Below, in pieces: positions 30,701 to 39,427 of a DNA stretch of 64,000 bases. Each line of letters begins with the position of its first letter. Positions within the stretch are counted from its first letter, which is position 1. The position numbers and the translations under genes were made by a program. Source of the stretch: Psychrobacter sp. Ps6 (GTDB taxonomy: Bacteria; Pseudomonadota; Gammaproteobacteria; Pseudomonadales; Moraxellaceae); assembly GCF_022129235.1 (NCBI RefSeq), contig NZ_JADQAI010000001.1, forward strand, positions 558,001 to 622,000. The letters run 5' to 3'. Under the pieces are notes generated by a model. It was not told where the DNA came from, did not search any database, and saw only the letters and a program-made list of their open reading frames with translations.

Positions 30701-31960
30701 ATGTCTGCCCCAAAATCCTCTCTCCCAAATAAACCTATTGCCTCCGAACGAGTACGTTCTGCTGATCTGCCTGTTGCATGGATTATGATGCTAGGATTAA
30801 TGGTTGCGGTAGGACCATTATCCATTGATATGTATTTGCCTGCGCTACCATCAATGGCAGATGATTTTGGCGTGTCTACGGCATTTATGGCCAACTCTGT
30901 GCCAGCGTATTTTTTGGGTTTGGTATTCGGGCAGTTATTTTATGGCCCCTTTAGTGACCGTGTCGGCCGTGTTAAGCCTTTATACATAGGCATGACTCTA
31001 TATGTGATTGCGTCCATTCTTTGTGCGACCACTGACAATGAATATATATTATTTGTAGGGCGAACGATGCAGGCATTGGGCGCTTGTGTAGGGGCAGTGG
31101 TGACGCGAGCTGCTATTCGAGATCGCCTAACAGCCAAGCAAACCGCAAAAGCTTTTTCGATTATGATTTTAGTCATGGGCTTAGCACCCATATTAGCGCC
31201 GTCGCTTGGTGCACTGTTTTTGCAGTTTTTTGATTGGCATTCCATTTTCTGGTTTTTGGCCGCCTTTGGTGCTCTAAATTTATTGCTTACCAAGTTTTTC
31301 TTTTTTGAAACATTGACCGAAGAAAATCGTAATGTGCGTCCTGCAAAAGAGGTGCTCAGTCAGTATTGGGATTTATTAAAAGATCCAACCTTCAACTATC
31401 CTGCGATTGGTGGTGGGTTGTTGATGGGGGCGATGTTCGTCTATATCAGCTCAGCCTCTGAGCTTATCATGGATACCTATGGTGTATCGGCGACACATTT
31501 TGGTTGGTTATTTGGGATGAATGCGGCGGGCTTTGTAGGTTTGACTCAGTTGAACCAATGGCTCACCAATCGCTTTCGTATTTTAAGTATTCTGCGCTTT
31601 GGTGCGATGATGCAGGTTATCTCTGCAGGTGTACTGTTTGTGATAGGTCTGTTTTTGGGTACTGATGCTTGGTTACCACTGGTACTGGCTTGTATTTTCT
31701 TTTGTATTGCAGGTTTGGGTCTGAGTCAGCCTAATGCATCGGCCATTGCACTGGCCTTTCAGAAACGCCGCGCGGGCATGGCAAGTGCATTGCAAGGATC
31801 GCTTATGTTTTCAGTCGGTATCTTTGGTGGACTTTTATTGAATCTATTCCCCGTCAACCCAGTGCTTAAAATCGGTATTGCGATGTTTGCGCTAATGAGT
31901 ATTGGTACCTTTTTGATTTGGCAGATAGACCGTAACCTAAATCTTGACGATGCAGAGTAA
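30701..31960 (+). CDS. Bcr/CflA family multidrug efflux MFS transporter
   Basis: A 419-residue inner-membrane protein with 12 predicted hydrophobic segments. The first helix carries SIDMYLPALPSM, the hallmark of the Bcr/CflA drug:proton antiporters, and the loop between helices 2 and 3 has the MFS signature GPFSDRVGRVKPL. The motif C-like stretch VMGLAPILAPSLGALF in helix 5 marks drug exporters. Substrates in the family include bicyclomycin, chloramphenicol and sulfonamides; which of these applies here cannot be judged. No regulator gene is adjacent. Confidence 0.9.
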   Translation: MSAPKSSLPNKPIASERVRSADLPVAWIMMLGLMVAVGPLSIDMYLPALPSMADDFGVSTAFMANSVPAYFLGLVFGQLFYGPFSDRVGRVKPLYIGMTLYVIASILCATTDNEYILFVGRTMQALGACVGAVVTRAAIRDRLTAKQTAKAFSIMILVMGLAPILAPSLGALFLQFFDWHSIFWFLAAFGALNLLLTKFFFFETLTEENRNVRPAKEVLSQYWDLLKDPTFNYPAIGGGLLMGAMFVYISSASELIMDTYGVSATHFGWLFGMNAAGFVGLTQLNQWLTNRFRILSILRFGAMMQVISAGVLFVIGLFLGTDAWLPLVLACIFFCIAGLGLSQPNASAIALAFQKRRAGMASALQGSLMFSVGIFGGLLLNLFPVNPVLKIGIAMFALMSIGTFLIWQIDRNLNLDDAE

Positions 31961-31992
31961 ATACAAGGTCTTATCGTAAATCAAGTACTTGT

Positions 31993-32032
31993 AAAAAGCA
32001 TCCATACGTTTAGAGCGTATGGGTGCTTTTTT
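31993..32032 (+). terminator. Terminator after the efflux gene
   Basis: AGCATCCATACG pairs with CGTATGGGTGCT (one G-T pair) and ends in a T run. Confidence 0.88.
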
Positions 32033-32313
32033 ATGTCTGCTATTGATTTGTATATAAGATTTTCTTTTTAATATAGCTTTTTCTTCAAGTTCTATAAATA
32101 TTAATAATATATATATTGTATAGATATATATGAATTATTATGTATATATAACTAATTGTACATAATTGTCAAACATTATTATTGCAATTGTAAAGTTAGG
32201 TAAGTATTATCTAACGTAACTTTCTGTAAGTAAATATTATAGTAATATTGCCTAACCTCTCTAGATTGTCATTCATTAAAATGTACAACAACGTTAAGTT
32301 TCAAGGATAGATT
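32033..32313. promoter_or_regulatory. Very AT-rich leader of the chemosensory-like operon
   Basis: About 280 bp, with an almost pure A/T tract near 32085-32170 that includes runs of alternating TA. Such tracts often bind H-NS-like proteins or bend DNA. The operon promoter must lie here; many TATAAT-like sequences prevent a single assignment. Confidence 0.45.
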
Positions 32314-33189
32314 ATGATGCAGTTATATCGAGCGTTACCCATTTTGCTGAGCGTTGGCCTGTTCGGCTGTGGCAACTCTCCCACTCAAGAAAGCGCCAGT
32401 ACAGCCAGTACAGCAGCAACAGAAAATAAAGACAGTTTTGTTAGCAAATTGCCTGATAATGCGCCTGTTTTTAAGGTTGCTACTACAGGCGTAACACCAC
32501 CGTTTTCATTCCAAGATGACTATGGCAATATGCAAGGCATTGATGTTGATGCTATCCGAGCAATTGGTGAAGAACAAGGTTTTAAGGTTGAGTTTTATAA
32601 AGAGCCATGGGTCAACCTCTTTGATACTGTAGAGTCTGGTTCTAGAGATATGGCTCTGGCGGGAATATCTTATAAGCCAGAAAGAGATGCTAAATATGGG
32701 TTATCTGACTCTTATTTCTTTAACCCTGCTGCGATAATGTACAAGAATCCCGATTTGAAAATTCAATCATTAAATGACATTAAAGGACTCAAAGTTGGCG
32801 GGATGGAAGGCGGTAAATCAATTGGTCAGGTTATTGATGCAGGTGGATACTCCGAGTTAATTTCTGATAAAACCCCATTCTTATTGTATGAAAAACTCGT
32901 GCAAGGCCAGGTAGACGCTATAGTTAACGATTCTATTATTTGGCGATATATTGATAAAAACCACCCAGAAAGTAAAGTGACTATTGTCCCTTATGAAAGT
33001 GAGAGTGATCCTGCCGCCCAACAGGTAGTACTAATGGCAAAAGGCAATACTAAGCTGATTGCTACAGTTAATGAGGGTATTGCAAAGCTAAAGGCGGAAG
33101 GTAAGTTTAAAGAAATCGAAGCTCGCTGGCTTGGTGAGACAGAAAGTCCAACAGCTAGTACTTCTGCCACCACTGAACAAGCAAACTAA
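32314..33189 (+). CDS. Amino-acid-type solute-binding lipoprotein (SBP_bac_3)
   Basis: A 291-residue periplasmic binding protein of the family-3 type. The signal ends in LFGC (lipobox, Cys about residue 19), and a Ser/Thr/Ala linker follows. The binding domain starts at FKVATTGVTPPFSFQDD. GISYKPERD holds the arginine that usually contacts the amino-acid carboxylate, and QGQVDAIVND ends in the aspartate that usually contacts the amino group. No ABC permease or ATPase is next to it. Instead a histidine kinase gene starts 12 bp downstream, so I infer that it works as a sensor subunit, not in uptake. Confidence 0.88.
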   Translation: MMQLYRALPILLSVGLFGCGNSPTQESASTASTAATENKDSFVSKLPDNAPVFKVATTGVTPPFSFQDDYGNMQGIDVDAIRAIGEEQGFKVEFYKEPWVNLFDTVESGSRDMALAGISYKPERDAKYGLSDSYFFNPAAIMYKNPDLKIQSLNDIKGLKVGGMEGGKSIGQVIDAGGYSELISDKTPFLLYEKLVQGQVDAIVNDSIIWRYIDKNHPESKVTIVPYESESDPAAQQVVLMAKGNTKLIATVNEGIAKLKAEGKFKEIEARWLGETESPTASTSATTEQAN

Positions 33190-33201
33190 GGGACGATTGA
33201 T

Positions 33202-35409
33202 ATGGCTACAATAAATAATGGAGATAACAAACGTTATCGCGGCTTGATTATTTCGATTGCACTGTTTTTGTCTTTGATCGGTGCTTTGCTTGCATTTACT
33301 TTCTATACCTCAAGCTTGCTTGAAAGAAATACCGTATTGATTGATCAGACCAACCAAGTAGCAAACAGCGCACAGTCAGTAATTAAAGATTTGTTCGATT
33401 TGGATAGCAGTTACGGTGAAGATACCAACTCGCCGCACATTCAGCGCGTATTAGAGCGTTTGGAACAGAATACAGCACTGATTAACAATACGTTGACCGC
33501 TATCGGAGAAGGCGGCACGATTACCGACGATGCTGATGGTAAGACGTATAAACTACCGAGCGTTAGTGGTAGTGCACAAGAAAGTGTACAAGCGGCAAAC
33601 CAGCAATGGCAGCTACTTGAGCCTAGAATTGAAACTTACTTAAAAGATGCCGATAACGTACTGGTCGATTCATCAGATGACTTGACTCAGGCGGTAGAGC
33701 AGGCGAAAACCTCAAGTTTGCTAATGAACGAATCATTAGATGATTTGACCAACGAAGTATTTGATGACGCAGAACGCCAAGCCAATACCATTCGTCTGAT
33801 TCAGGCACTTGGGGTTATTGCGATCTTTGCCTACTTCTTGATCTTCGTATTCTTCTTTGTACGCCGTTTACGTGAGACGGATGCTGAGGCATTTGCTGCT
33901 CGTCGCGAAACGCAAGAGATTATGGAAACGGTTAATACGGGTCTATTCCTACTGGACAAAGACCTAAATATTGGTCAGCAGCACTCGCGCGCGCTTAACA
34001 GTATTGTCGGTTCTGATAGGCTAGCAGGAGAGAACTTTACCAACGTCTTGCGTGGTCGTATCTCTGACAAAGATCTTAAGACCACTCAGCAGTTCATTGA
34101 GCAGCTCTATAATCCTCGAGTTAAAGAAAAACTGGTAGATTCTCTAAATCCTTTGCACAAAGTGATGCTACATAACAGCTCTGATGATAAAGGACTTAAC
34201 AATCGCTTCTTAGACTTTAAATTCTCACGTGTTTATGAAGATAAAGATATTGCACGTATCTTGGTTAACGTCAACGATGTGTCAGATGCTGTTTACTTAG
34301 AACAGCGTTTAGAAAAAGAGCGTTCGCAGAATGATATGCAGATTGAGATGTTAACCACTATCTTGAATGTAAATCCAAAAATCATTAATGAGTTCATTAG
34401 CAACACCCAAGCGCATATTGAGCGTATGAACAACATCTTGAAAAATCCTGGTAGCTCACAATACGAGCTAGAAGGGAAGCTAAAAGCTATCTATCGTGAA
34501 ATGCATAGCTTGAAAGGTGAGGCTTCTGCGTTAAAATTGCATAGCTTTACCAAAATTGCCTCAGAGGCAGAAGATAAGCTGCATGCCTTGCAAAACCAAG
34601 GTCAGCTATCGGGTAATGATTTCTTACAGTTGGCGGTACACTTAGATGACTTATTGAGTCTATCAAATACCATTGCGACCTTGGGTGAACGCATTAACCG
34701 CTCAGCACCACCTAAAGCGGCGACAGCAAAAACAACCATAGCGTCTAGTGATGATATCTTGAACAGTAGTGTGTCGAAAGCGCCGATTGCAAATCATCAG
34801 TCAGTTAATAGTATCGATACTGATGGTGGTCTAGATATTGATTTAGATGGTGAAAACGATGATCGATTGTCTTTTTATAATGAGTTTGCAAAAGAGATTG
34901 CCGCTAGACAAGGCAAGCAAGTACAGCTAAAAAGCAATACGCTAACGCAAACGGATATACCGGCGCATCTTGCTAAGCCAATCAAAGAAATTAGTATCCA
35001 GTTACTACGAAACGCCGTCGTGCATGGTATCGAAGAACCAAGTGCTCGTCATTCTGCTGGTAAGACTGAAGTTGGAACGATTGACTTAGAAGTACAAGAC
35101 AATGGCTCAGATGTCACACTGGTTGTACAAGATGATGGTCAAGGTATCGACTATGACAGTATCCGTAATAAACTGAGCAAAGAAGGTCGCTTTAGTGAGG
35201 AAGAAGCAAGTCAACTCAGTCAAGGCGATTTACTCAAACAGTTATTTTCTTCTGGGTTCTCAACCAAAGAGCATGCAGATGAAGATGGCGGACGCGGCGT
35301 TGGACTTGATATTATCAAAGCACAAGTAAAAGACTACAATGGTAAGCTGAACGTAAATAGTGTGCTGGGTCAGATGACGCGGTTCGTCATTACGTTACCA
35401 AAAGCTTAA
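33202..35409 (+). CDS. Membrane-bound CheA-like histidine kinase with PilJ-like sensor region
   Basis: A 735-residue kinase. TM1 (about 14-37) and TM2 (about 199-220) enclose a helical periplasmic domain (38-198) like the PilJ-type methyl-accepting N-terminus. A PAS-like domain (about 235-365) follows, then an Hpt with REMHSLKGEA (H435), a linker with an acidic stretch (500-555), and a CheA-type ATPase: N-box LLRNAVVHGIEEP (N604), DDGQGID (644-650), GGRGVGLDI (696-704). There is no HAMP, HisKA, CheA P3 dimerisation helix pair or CheW-like P5 domain. H435 is the likely phosphorylation site. It lies in one operon with a binding protein, CheY and two CheX genes. Confidence 0.88.
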   Translation: MATINNGDNKRYRGLIISIALFLSLIGALLAFTFYTSSLLERNTVLIDQTNQVANSAQSVIKDLFDLDSSYGEDTNSPHIQRVLERLEQNTALINNTLTAIGEGGTITDDADGKTYKLPSVSGSAQESVQAANQQWQLLEPRIETYLKDADNVLVDSSDDLTQAVEQAKTSSLLMNESLDDLTNEVFDDAERQANTIRLIQALGVIAIFAYFLIFVFFFVRRLRETDAEAFAARRETQEIMETVNTGLFLLDKDLNIGQQHSRALNSIVGSDRLAGENFTNVLRGRISDKDLKTTQQFIEQLYNPRVKEKLVDSLNPLHKVMLHNSSDDKGLNNRFLDFKFSRVYEDKDIARILVNVNDVSDAVYLEQRLEKERSQNDMQIEMLTTILNVNPKIINEFISNTQAHIERMNNILKNPGSSQYELEGKLKAIYREMHSLKGEASALKLHSFTKIASEAEDKLHALQNQGQLSGNDFLQLAVHLDDLLSLSNTIATLGERINRSAPPKAATAKTTIASSDDILNSSVSKAPIANHQSVNSIDTDGGLDIDLDGENDDRLSFYNEFAKEIAARQGKQVQLKSNTLTQTDIPAHLAKPIKEISIQLLRNAVVHGIEEPSARHSAGKTEVGTIDLEVQDNGSDVTLVVQDDGQGIDYDSIRNKLSKEGRFSEEEASQLSQGDLLKQLFSSGFSTKEHADEDGGRGVGLDIIKAQVKDYNGKLNVNSVLGQMTRFVITLPKA

Positions 35410-35471
35410 TTAAAAACAGTAAACATATTGTCAGGGACGACAAGCACTTCATTAAAGGTAATAGATAAATT

Positions 35472-35834
35472 ATGCATAAATTAATGATTGTTGATGATTC
35501 GAATATTATTAGAAACCGTATTCAGCGCGCATATGATTCAGGAAAGTTTATGCTGGTTGCTACCGCAACCAGTGGTGTTCAAGCCATTGAAAAATTTAAC
35601 ATTCATCGTCCTAACGTGATCACGATGGACTTGACCATGCCACAAATGGACGGTCTTGAATGTATCGAAAAAATCATTGCGATTGATCCTGATGTACGTA
35701 TTTTGGTGGTGTCAGCATTGTCTGATAAGGCCACTGGTATCGAAGCCTTATCATTGGGTGCCAGCGGTTTCTTATGTAAGCCCTTCTCAGAAGAGGAGCT
35801 CGTAGAGTCTTTATATGAGCTGATGCAAGACTAA
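35472..35834 (+). CDS. CheY-like single-domain response regulator
   Basis: A 120-residue receiver domain with no output domain. The acidic pair D8-D9 (IVDDS), phosphoacceptor D53 (ITMDLTMPQMDG), switch Ser81 (VVSALSD) and Lys103 (CKPF) are all present, so it should be a working phosphoryl acceptor. It lies 62 bp after the CheA-like kinase and 30 bp before the first CheX gene. What it acts on is unknown. Psychrobacter species are regarded as non-flagellate, so a flagellar switch target is unlikely; type IV pili or an enzyme are possibilities. Confidence 0.93.
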   Translation: MHKLMIVDDSNIIRNRIQRAYDSGKFMLVATATSGVQAIEKFNIHRPNVITMDLTMPQMDGLECIEKIIAIDPDVRILVVSALSDKATGIEALSLGASGFLCKPFSEEELVESLYELMQD

Positions 35835-35864
35835 TACCATTCATCGACTAAAGCAGATGTCATT

Positions 35865-36314
35865 ATGAAAGAACAAAAGCTACAGATTTTTTTGAGCATT
35901 ATTAGTAACTATTTTAATCAGTTTGGCGGAGAAGAGCTGGTTGCTGATACGCCTTACTTGCTAGAAAATAAACAGCCAAAAGTCCATGACTATACCGGTG
36001 TTATCGGTATATCAGGCGCGCAGAAAGGTGTTGTGTATTTTTCGGCAACCCGTGACTTACTGTCGTCAATATTGGACAGCATGGGTGAAACCGATAAGAG
36101 TGAGGAAAACTACATCGATTTGGCTGGTGAAGTTGCCAATACAATCGCGGGTAATGCACGCAAAGAGTTTGGTGCAGAGTTTCATATCTCTGTACCCTTC
36201 GTATTCAAAGGCGCACCGCAAAGTATTGTATTGCCAAACGATGAGCGTTCTTTTATCATTCCCATCACTTGGCACTCACAAGTTGGCGAGATTGTGGTTT
36301 GTTTGCAGGACTAA
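35865..36314 (+). CDS. CheX-like CheY-P phosphatase, first copy
   Basis: A 149-residue CheC/CheX/FliY-family protein. The phosphatase motif [D/S]xxxExxN is intact as DLAGEVAN (D85, E89, N92), followed by TIAGNARKEFG, and a typical N-terminal beta-strand set (GVIGISGAQKGVVYFSA) precedes it. The family removes the phosphate from CheY. A dimer is expected from CheX structures in other bacteria. It is followed at 38 bp by a second, divergent copy. Confidence 0.88.
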   Translation: MKEQKLQIFLSIISNYFNQFGGEELVADTPYLLENKQPKVHDYTGVIGISGAQKGVVYFSATRDLLSSILDSMGETDKSEENYIDLAGEVANTIAGNARKEFGAEFHISVPFVFKGAPQSIVLPNDERSFIIPITWHSQVGEIVVCLQD

Positions 36315-36352
36315 TGCTGCTGTCACGTAATACAGATGGATATTAATATATT

Positions 36353-36802
36353 ATGTTTAAAGTAGAAAAGTTGGGTGTGTTTCTAAGCTCGATCAATGCA
36401 TTTTTTGCACAGATCGACGGCTCAGAAGTATCTATCGATACCCCTTATTTGAACAACAATAAAACGGCAGTTGGTTTTGATTATAGTGGTGTCATTAAGA
36501 TATCAGGGCCTCTTGAAGGTTGCGTCTATGTCAGTGCACCAAGCGTAATGTTGCGAGAAGTGATAAATGTGATGGGCGAGCCTGACTCTTCGATCACGAT
36601 GATGAAAGACTTGCTGGGTGAAATGGCCAATACTATCTCTGGTAATGCGCGTACAGAATTTGGTTCTGAATTCATTATCTCTACGCCGCAGATTGTTGAA
36701 AGCGCACCAAGTGTGTCTTACTTACCTAGAGATCGCCAAAGCTATATCACGCCATTTACATGGCGCGGTTACAAGGCTGTGATTGGTATCTGTATTGCAT
36801 AA
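36353..36802 (+). CDS. CheX-like CheY-P phosphatase, second copy
   Basis: Also 149 residues and plainly paralogous to the first copy: VEKLGVFLSSINAFFAQ matches its N-terminus, and DYSGVIKISGPLEGCVYVSA and DLLGEMANTISGNARTEFG match its core. The phosphatase motif DxxxExxN is intact (D86, E90, N93). By eye the two copies share clearly less than half of their residues, so the duplication is old. Two copies may form a heterodimer or act on different regulators. A terminator follows, closing the operon. Confidence 0.87.
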   Translation: MFKVEKLGVFLSSINAFFAQIDGSEVSIDTPYLNNNKTAVGFDYSGVIKISGPLEGCVYVSAPSVMLREVINVMGEPDSSITMMKDLLGEMANTISGNARTEFGSEFIISTPQIVESAPSVSYLPRDRQSYITPFTWRGYKAVIGICIA

Positions 36803-36843
36803 TCTAATATGAAACCAGTGATATAAAGTCTAAAGCCAGAAAT

Positions 36844-36874
36844 AAAAAAGCGATACGAATGTGTCGCTTTTTTT
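36844..36874 (+). terminator. Terminator of the chemosensory-like operon
   Basis: GCGATAC pairs with GTGTCGC (one T-G pair), flanked by six A and seven T. Confidence 0.85.
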
Positions 36875-37213
36875 ATCTTTCTATCCATAATTTTTGCTTT
36901 CTATCTTATTGATACGCTACCAACAAACTGCTGGAGATTCAAAGGCGTTGTGTGATAAAATACAGCGCAGCTATTTTTATAAATAACTTTATAGTTTAGA
37001 TTTGAAATTTTTTTAAATCCAACCATAGCTTCTTTTTTAAACCAACCAATGACACACACATCATGGCAAAAAATTGCTGGGTGTTTGGCGACTTGATTAA
37101 TTTGTGATCCGTTAGTGCTGTACTAATGACAACTAACCGATAGCAGATGCGTGTCGCTAAATAGGCTGTTTTTGTGATGTGGAGGCATAACCCAACCAAT
37201 AGGATATATTCTC
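36875..37213 (+). promoter_or_regulatory. rpsB leader region
   Basis: About 340 bp with no gene. In gammaproteobacteria the rpsB leader is structured and lets ribosomal protein S2 repress its own operon; the length and position suggest the same here, though I did not fold it. An AATAGGATAT ribosome binding region precedes the rpsB ATG. Confidence 0.45.
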
Positions 37214-37999
37214 ATGGCTACAAAGAATCCAACCAAAATCGAAATGCGCGACTTACTACAAGCTGGCGCTCACTTTGGTCACCAAACACGTTTTTGGAAC
37301 CCAAAAATGGGTCCATACATCTTTGGTGCACGTAACAAGATCCATATCATCAACCTAGAGCACACCGTAAAAGCGTTCAACGAAGCGTTGACTTACGTAA
37401 ACGGCCTAGCTGCTAAGAAAAACAAAGTACTATTTGTTGGTACTAAACGTGCAGCAAGTGGTATCGTACGTGAGCAAGCGGCTCGTGCTGGCATGCCATA
37501 CGTTGACCATCGCTGGTTAGGTGGTATGTTGACTAACTGGAAAACACTACGCCAGTCAATCAACCGTCTAAAAGAGCTTGAAAAGCAATCAGAAGACGGT
37601 ACTTTTGCTAAGTTAACTAAGCGTGAAGCGCTAGAGCGTACTCGCGATATGGAAAAACTTGAGCGTTCACTAGGCGGTATCAAAGACATGGGCGGCCTAC
37701 CTGATGCTATCTTCGTTGTAGACGTAGATCACGAAGCAATTGCTATTAAAGAAGCTAAAAACCTAGGTATCCCGGTTATCGGTATCGTTGATACTAACTC
37801 AAGCCCAGACAACGTTGACTACATCATCCCAGCTAATGATGATGCTATCCGTGCTGTGACCTTGTATGTAACTTCTATGGCTGATGCTATCATCGCTGGT
37901 AAAGAATACGCACAAACTCAAGCTGGCGGCAAAGCTGAGCAAGCACCTGCTACTGAAGAAGCACCAGCTGCAGAAGAAGCGGCAACTTCAGCTGAGTAA
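37214..37999 (+). CDS. rpsB: 30S ribosomal protein S2
   Basis: A 261-residue S2 protein. The N-terminus [30 protein letters not shown] is classical, as are [32 protein letters not shown] and [27 protein letters not shown]. The C-terminal tail after residue 235 is rich in Ala and Glu, as in many gammaproteobacteria. S2 joins the 30S subunit late and is needed for S1 binding. The gene pair rpsB-tsf is conserved almost everywhere in bacteria. Confidence 0.98.
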   Translation: MATKNPTKIEMRDLLQAGAHFGHQTRFWNPKMGPYIFGARNKIHIINLEHTVKAFNEALTYVNGLAAKKNKVLFVGTKRAASGIVREQAARAGMPYVDHRWLGGMLTNWKTLRQSINRLKELEKQSEDGTFAKLTKREALERTRDMEKLERSLGGIKDMGGLPDAIFVVDVDHEAIAIKEAKNLGIPVIGIVDTNSSPDNVDYIIPANDDAIRAVTLYVTSMADAIIAGKEYAQTQAGGKAEQAPATEEAPAAEEAATSAE

Positions 38000-38361
38000 A
38001 CAGCTGAGTTAAAAAGTTTAACTTTGTAAGGGTGTCTTGATAGTGTGACTATCAGCATCCATATAATGTTGTGAACAGCGTATAAGCTCATAATAGGCAT
38101 GATGTAGTTTTACTCGTCATGCCTTGTTATTGAATAGAGCATTATTAATGAGGCCGTTATACATAACCGAGTAGCTAATGGGCGAGTATTATCGCTCGTA
38201 CTGGCTATAGCGCTATGTTTTTAAGATGTTATCTTTTTGACATCATTGATGGCTATATTAGTAATGACTCAAAATGAGCTGTCTTGCTAGATTTAAAGCA
38301 ACATTAAGATATCGAATAGACATTAATTCCTCTTATACATAACTATACTAAGGTGACTCTT
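38000..38361. other. rpsB-tsf intergenic region
   Basis: About 362 bp between cotranscribed genes. TGATAGT-GTG-ACTATCA (38038-38054) forms a hairpin without a T run, like the partial terminator often found here. Nothing else recognised. Confidence 0.5.
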
Positions 38362-39243
38362 ATGACAGAAGTAAAAGTATCTGCCAAAATGGTAAAAGAA
38401 TTGCGTGACCGTACTGGTCTTGGCATGATGGAATGTAAAAAAGCGTTAGAAGAATCAAATGGTGATGTTGAAGTTGCCATTGATAACCTACGCAAATCTG
38501 GTCAAGCAAAAGCAGCTAAAAAAGCAGGTAACATCGCAGCTGATGGCGCTATCATCATTGCTCAAGACGAAAACAGAGCATTCTTATTAGAAGTTAACTG
38601 CCAAACTGACTTCGTTGCAAAAGACGATAGCTTCACTGCTTTTGCAGAAAAAGTGGCTAACATTGCACTAGAAAACAACGTCACTGACGTTGCTGCTATC
38701 TCTGAATTGCCTTATGGCGATGGTCAGACTGTTGAAGAAGCACGTGTATCTTTAGTACAAAAAATCGGTGAGAACATTCAGGTTCGCCGTGTTGAAGTAC
38801 TTGAAGGCGCTAACATCGCTGCATACCGTCATGGTCTACGTATTGGTGTAGTGGTTTCTTATGAAGGTGGCGACGCTGACACTGGTAAAAACCTTGCAAT
38901 GCACATTGCAGCGTTCAACCCTGTTGCTGTAGATGACGAAGACGTGGCTGCTGACGTATTGGCACGCGAAAAAGACATCATCGAAGCCAAAGCAAAAGAG
39001 TCTGGCAAGCCTGACAACATCGTTGAAAAAATGATCGAAGGTGGTCTACGTAAGTACCTAGACGAAGTAACTTTGCTACGTCAGCCATACGTTATGGACA
39101 ACGACAAAAAAGTTGGTGATGTCCTAAAAGCTGAAGGCGTAAAAGTACTTGGTTTCAAACGTCTAGAAGTTGGTGAAGGCATCGAGAAGAAGCAAGAAGA
39201 CTTCGCTGCTGAAGTTGCTGCAACTCAGGCTGCTAATAAGTAA
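38362..39243 (+). CDS. tsf: Elongation factor Ts
   Basis: EF-Ts recycles EF-Tu by exchanging GDP for GTP. The N-terminal UBA-like domain with [27 protein letters not shown] and the signature [19 protein letters not shown] are intact. The frame is open from a GTG at 38353, but the ATG at 38362 follows an AAGGTG site at the right distance and gives 293 residues. The protein shares the operon with rpsB. A very strong hairpin follows the stop. Confidence 0.97.
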   Translation: MTEVKVSAKMVKELRDRTGLGMMECKKALEESNGDVEVAIDNLRKSGQAKAAKKAGNIAADGAIIIAQDENRAFLLEVNCQTDFVAKDDSFTAFAEKVANIALENNVTDVAAISELPYGDGQTVEEARVSLVQKIGENIQVRRVEVLEGANIAAYRHGLRIGVVVSYEGGDADTGKNLAMHIAAFNPVAVDDEDVAADVLAREKDIIEAKAKESGKPDNIVEKMIEGGLRKYLDEVTLLRQPYVMDNDKKVGDVLKAEGVKVLGFKRLEVGEGIEKKQEDFAAEVAATQAANK

Positions 39244-39333
39244 GAGCTAAGTCATATTGGAAAATACTGTGAGTGCTGGTTCAGCGCTCATAGTTTGGCT
39301 TTATTATTGATGACCTATCACGATATAAAGCGT

Positions 39334-39383
39334 CCAGACATAAAAAAGCCCGTTAAGAAATTAACGGGCTTTTTTATGTCTGG
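39334..39383. terminator. Long bidirectional terminator between tsf and a convergent gene
   Basis: Two 23-base arms pair perfectly around GAAA, with CCAGACATAAAAAAGCCCGT at the base and core. The A/T segments inside the arms provide the T run in either direction. Confidence 0.93.
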
Positions 39384-39427
39384 CTTTTTAGGTCGCCAGT
39401 CTATTTCATTTCTAGCTTAGCTCTGGC

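Noticed and set aside
35986..36330. Plus-strand 114-codon ORF inside the first CheX gene
   Set aside because: Shadow frame of a gene with intact catalytic motifs.
32314..36802. The operon as a flagellar chemotaxis cluster
   Set aside because: No CheW, CheR, CheB, receptor or flagellar gene is present in or near it, and the kinase is membrane-bound.
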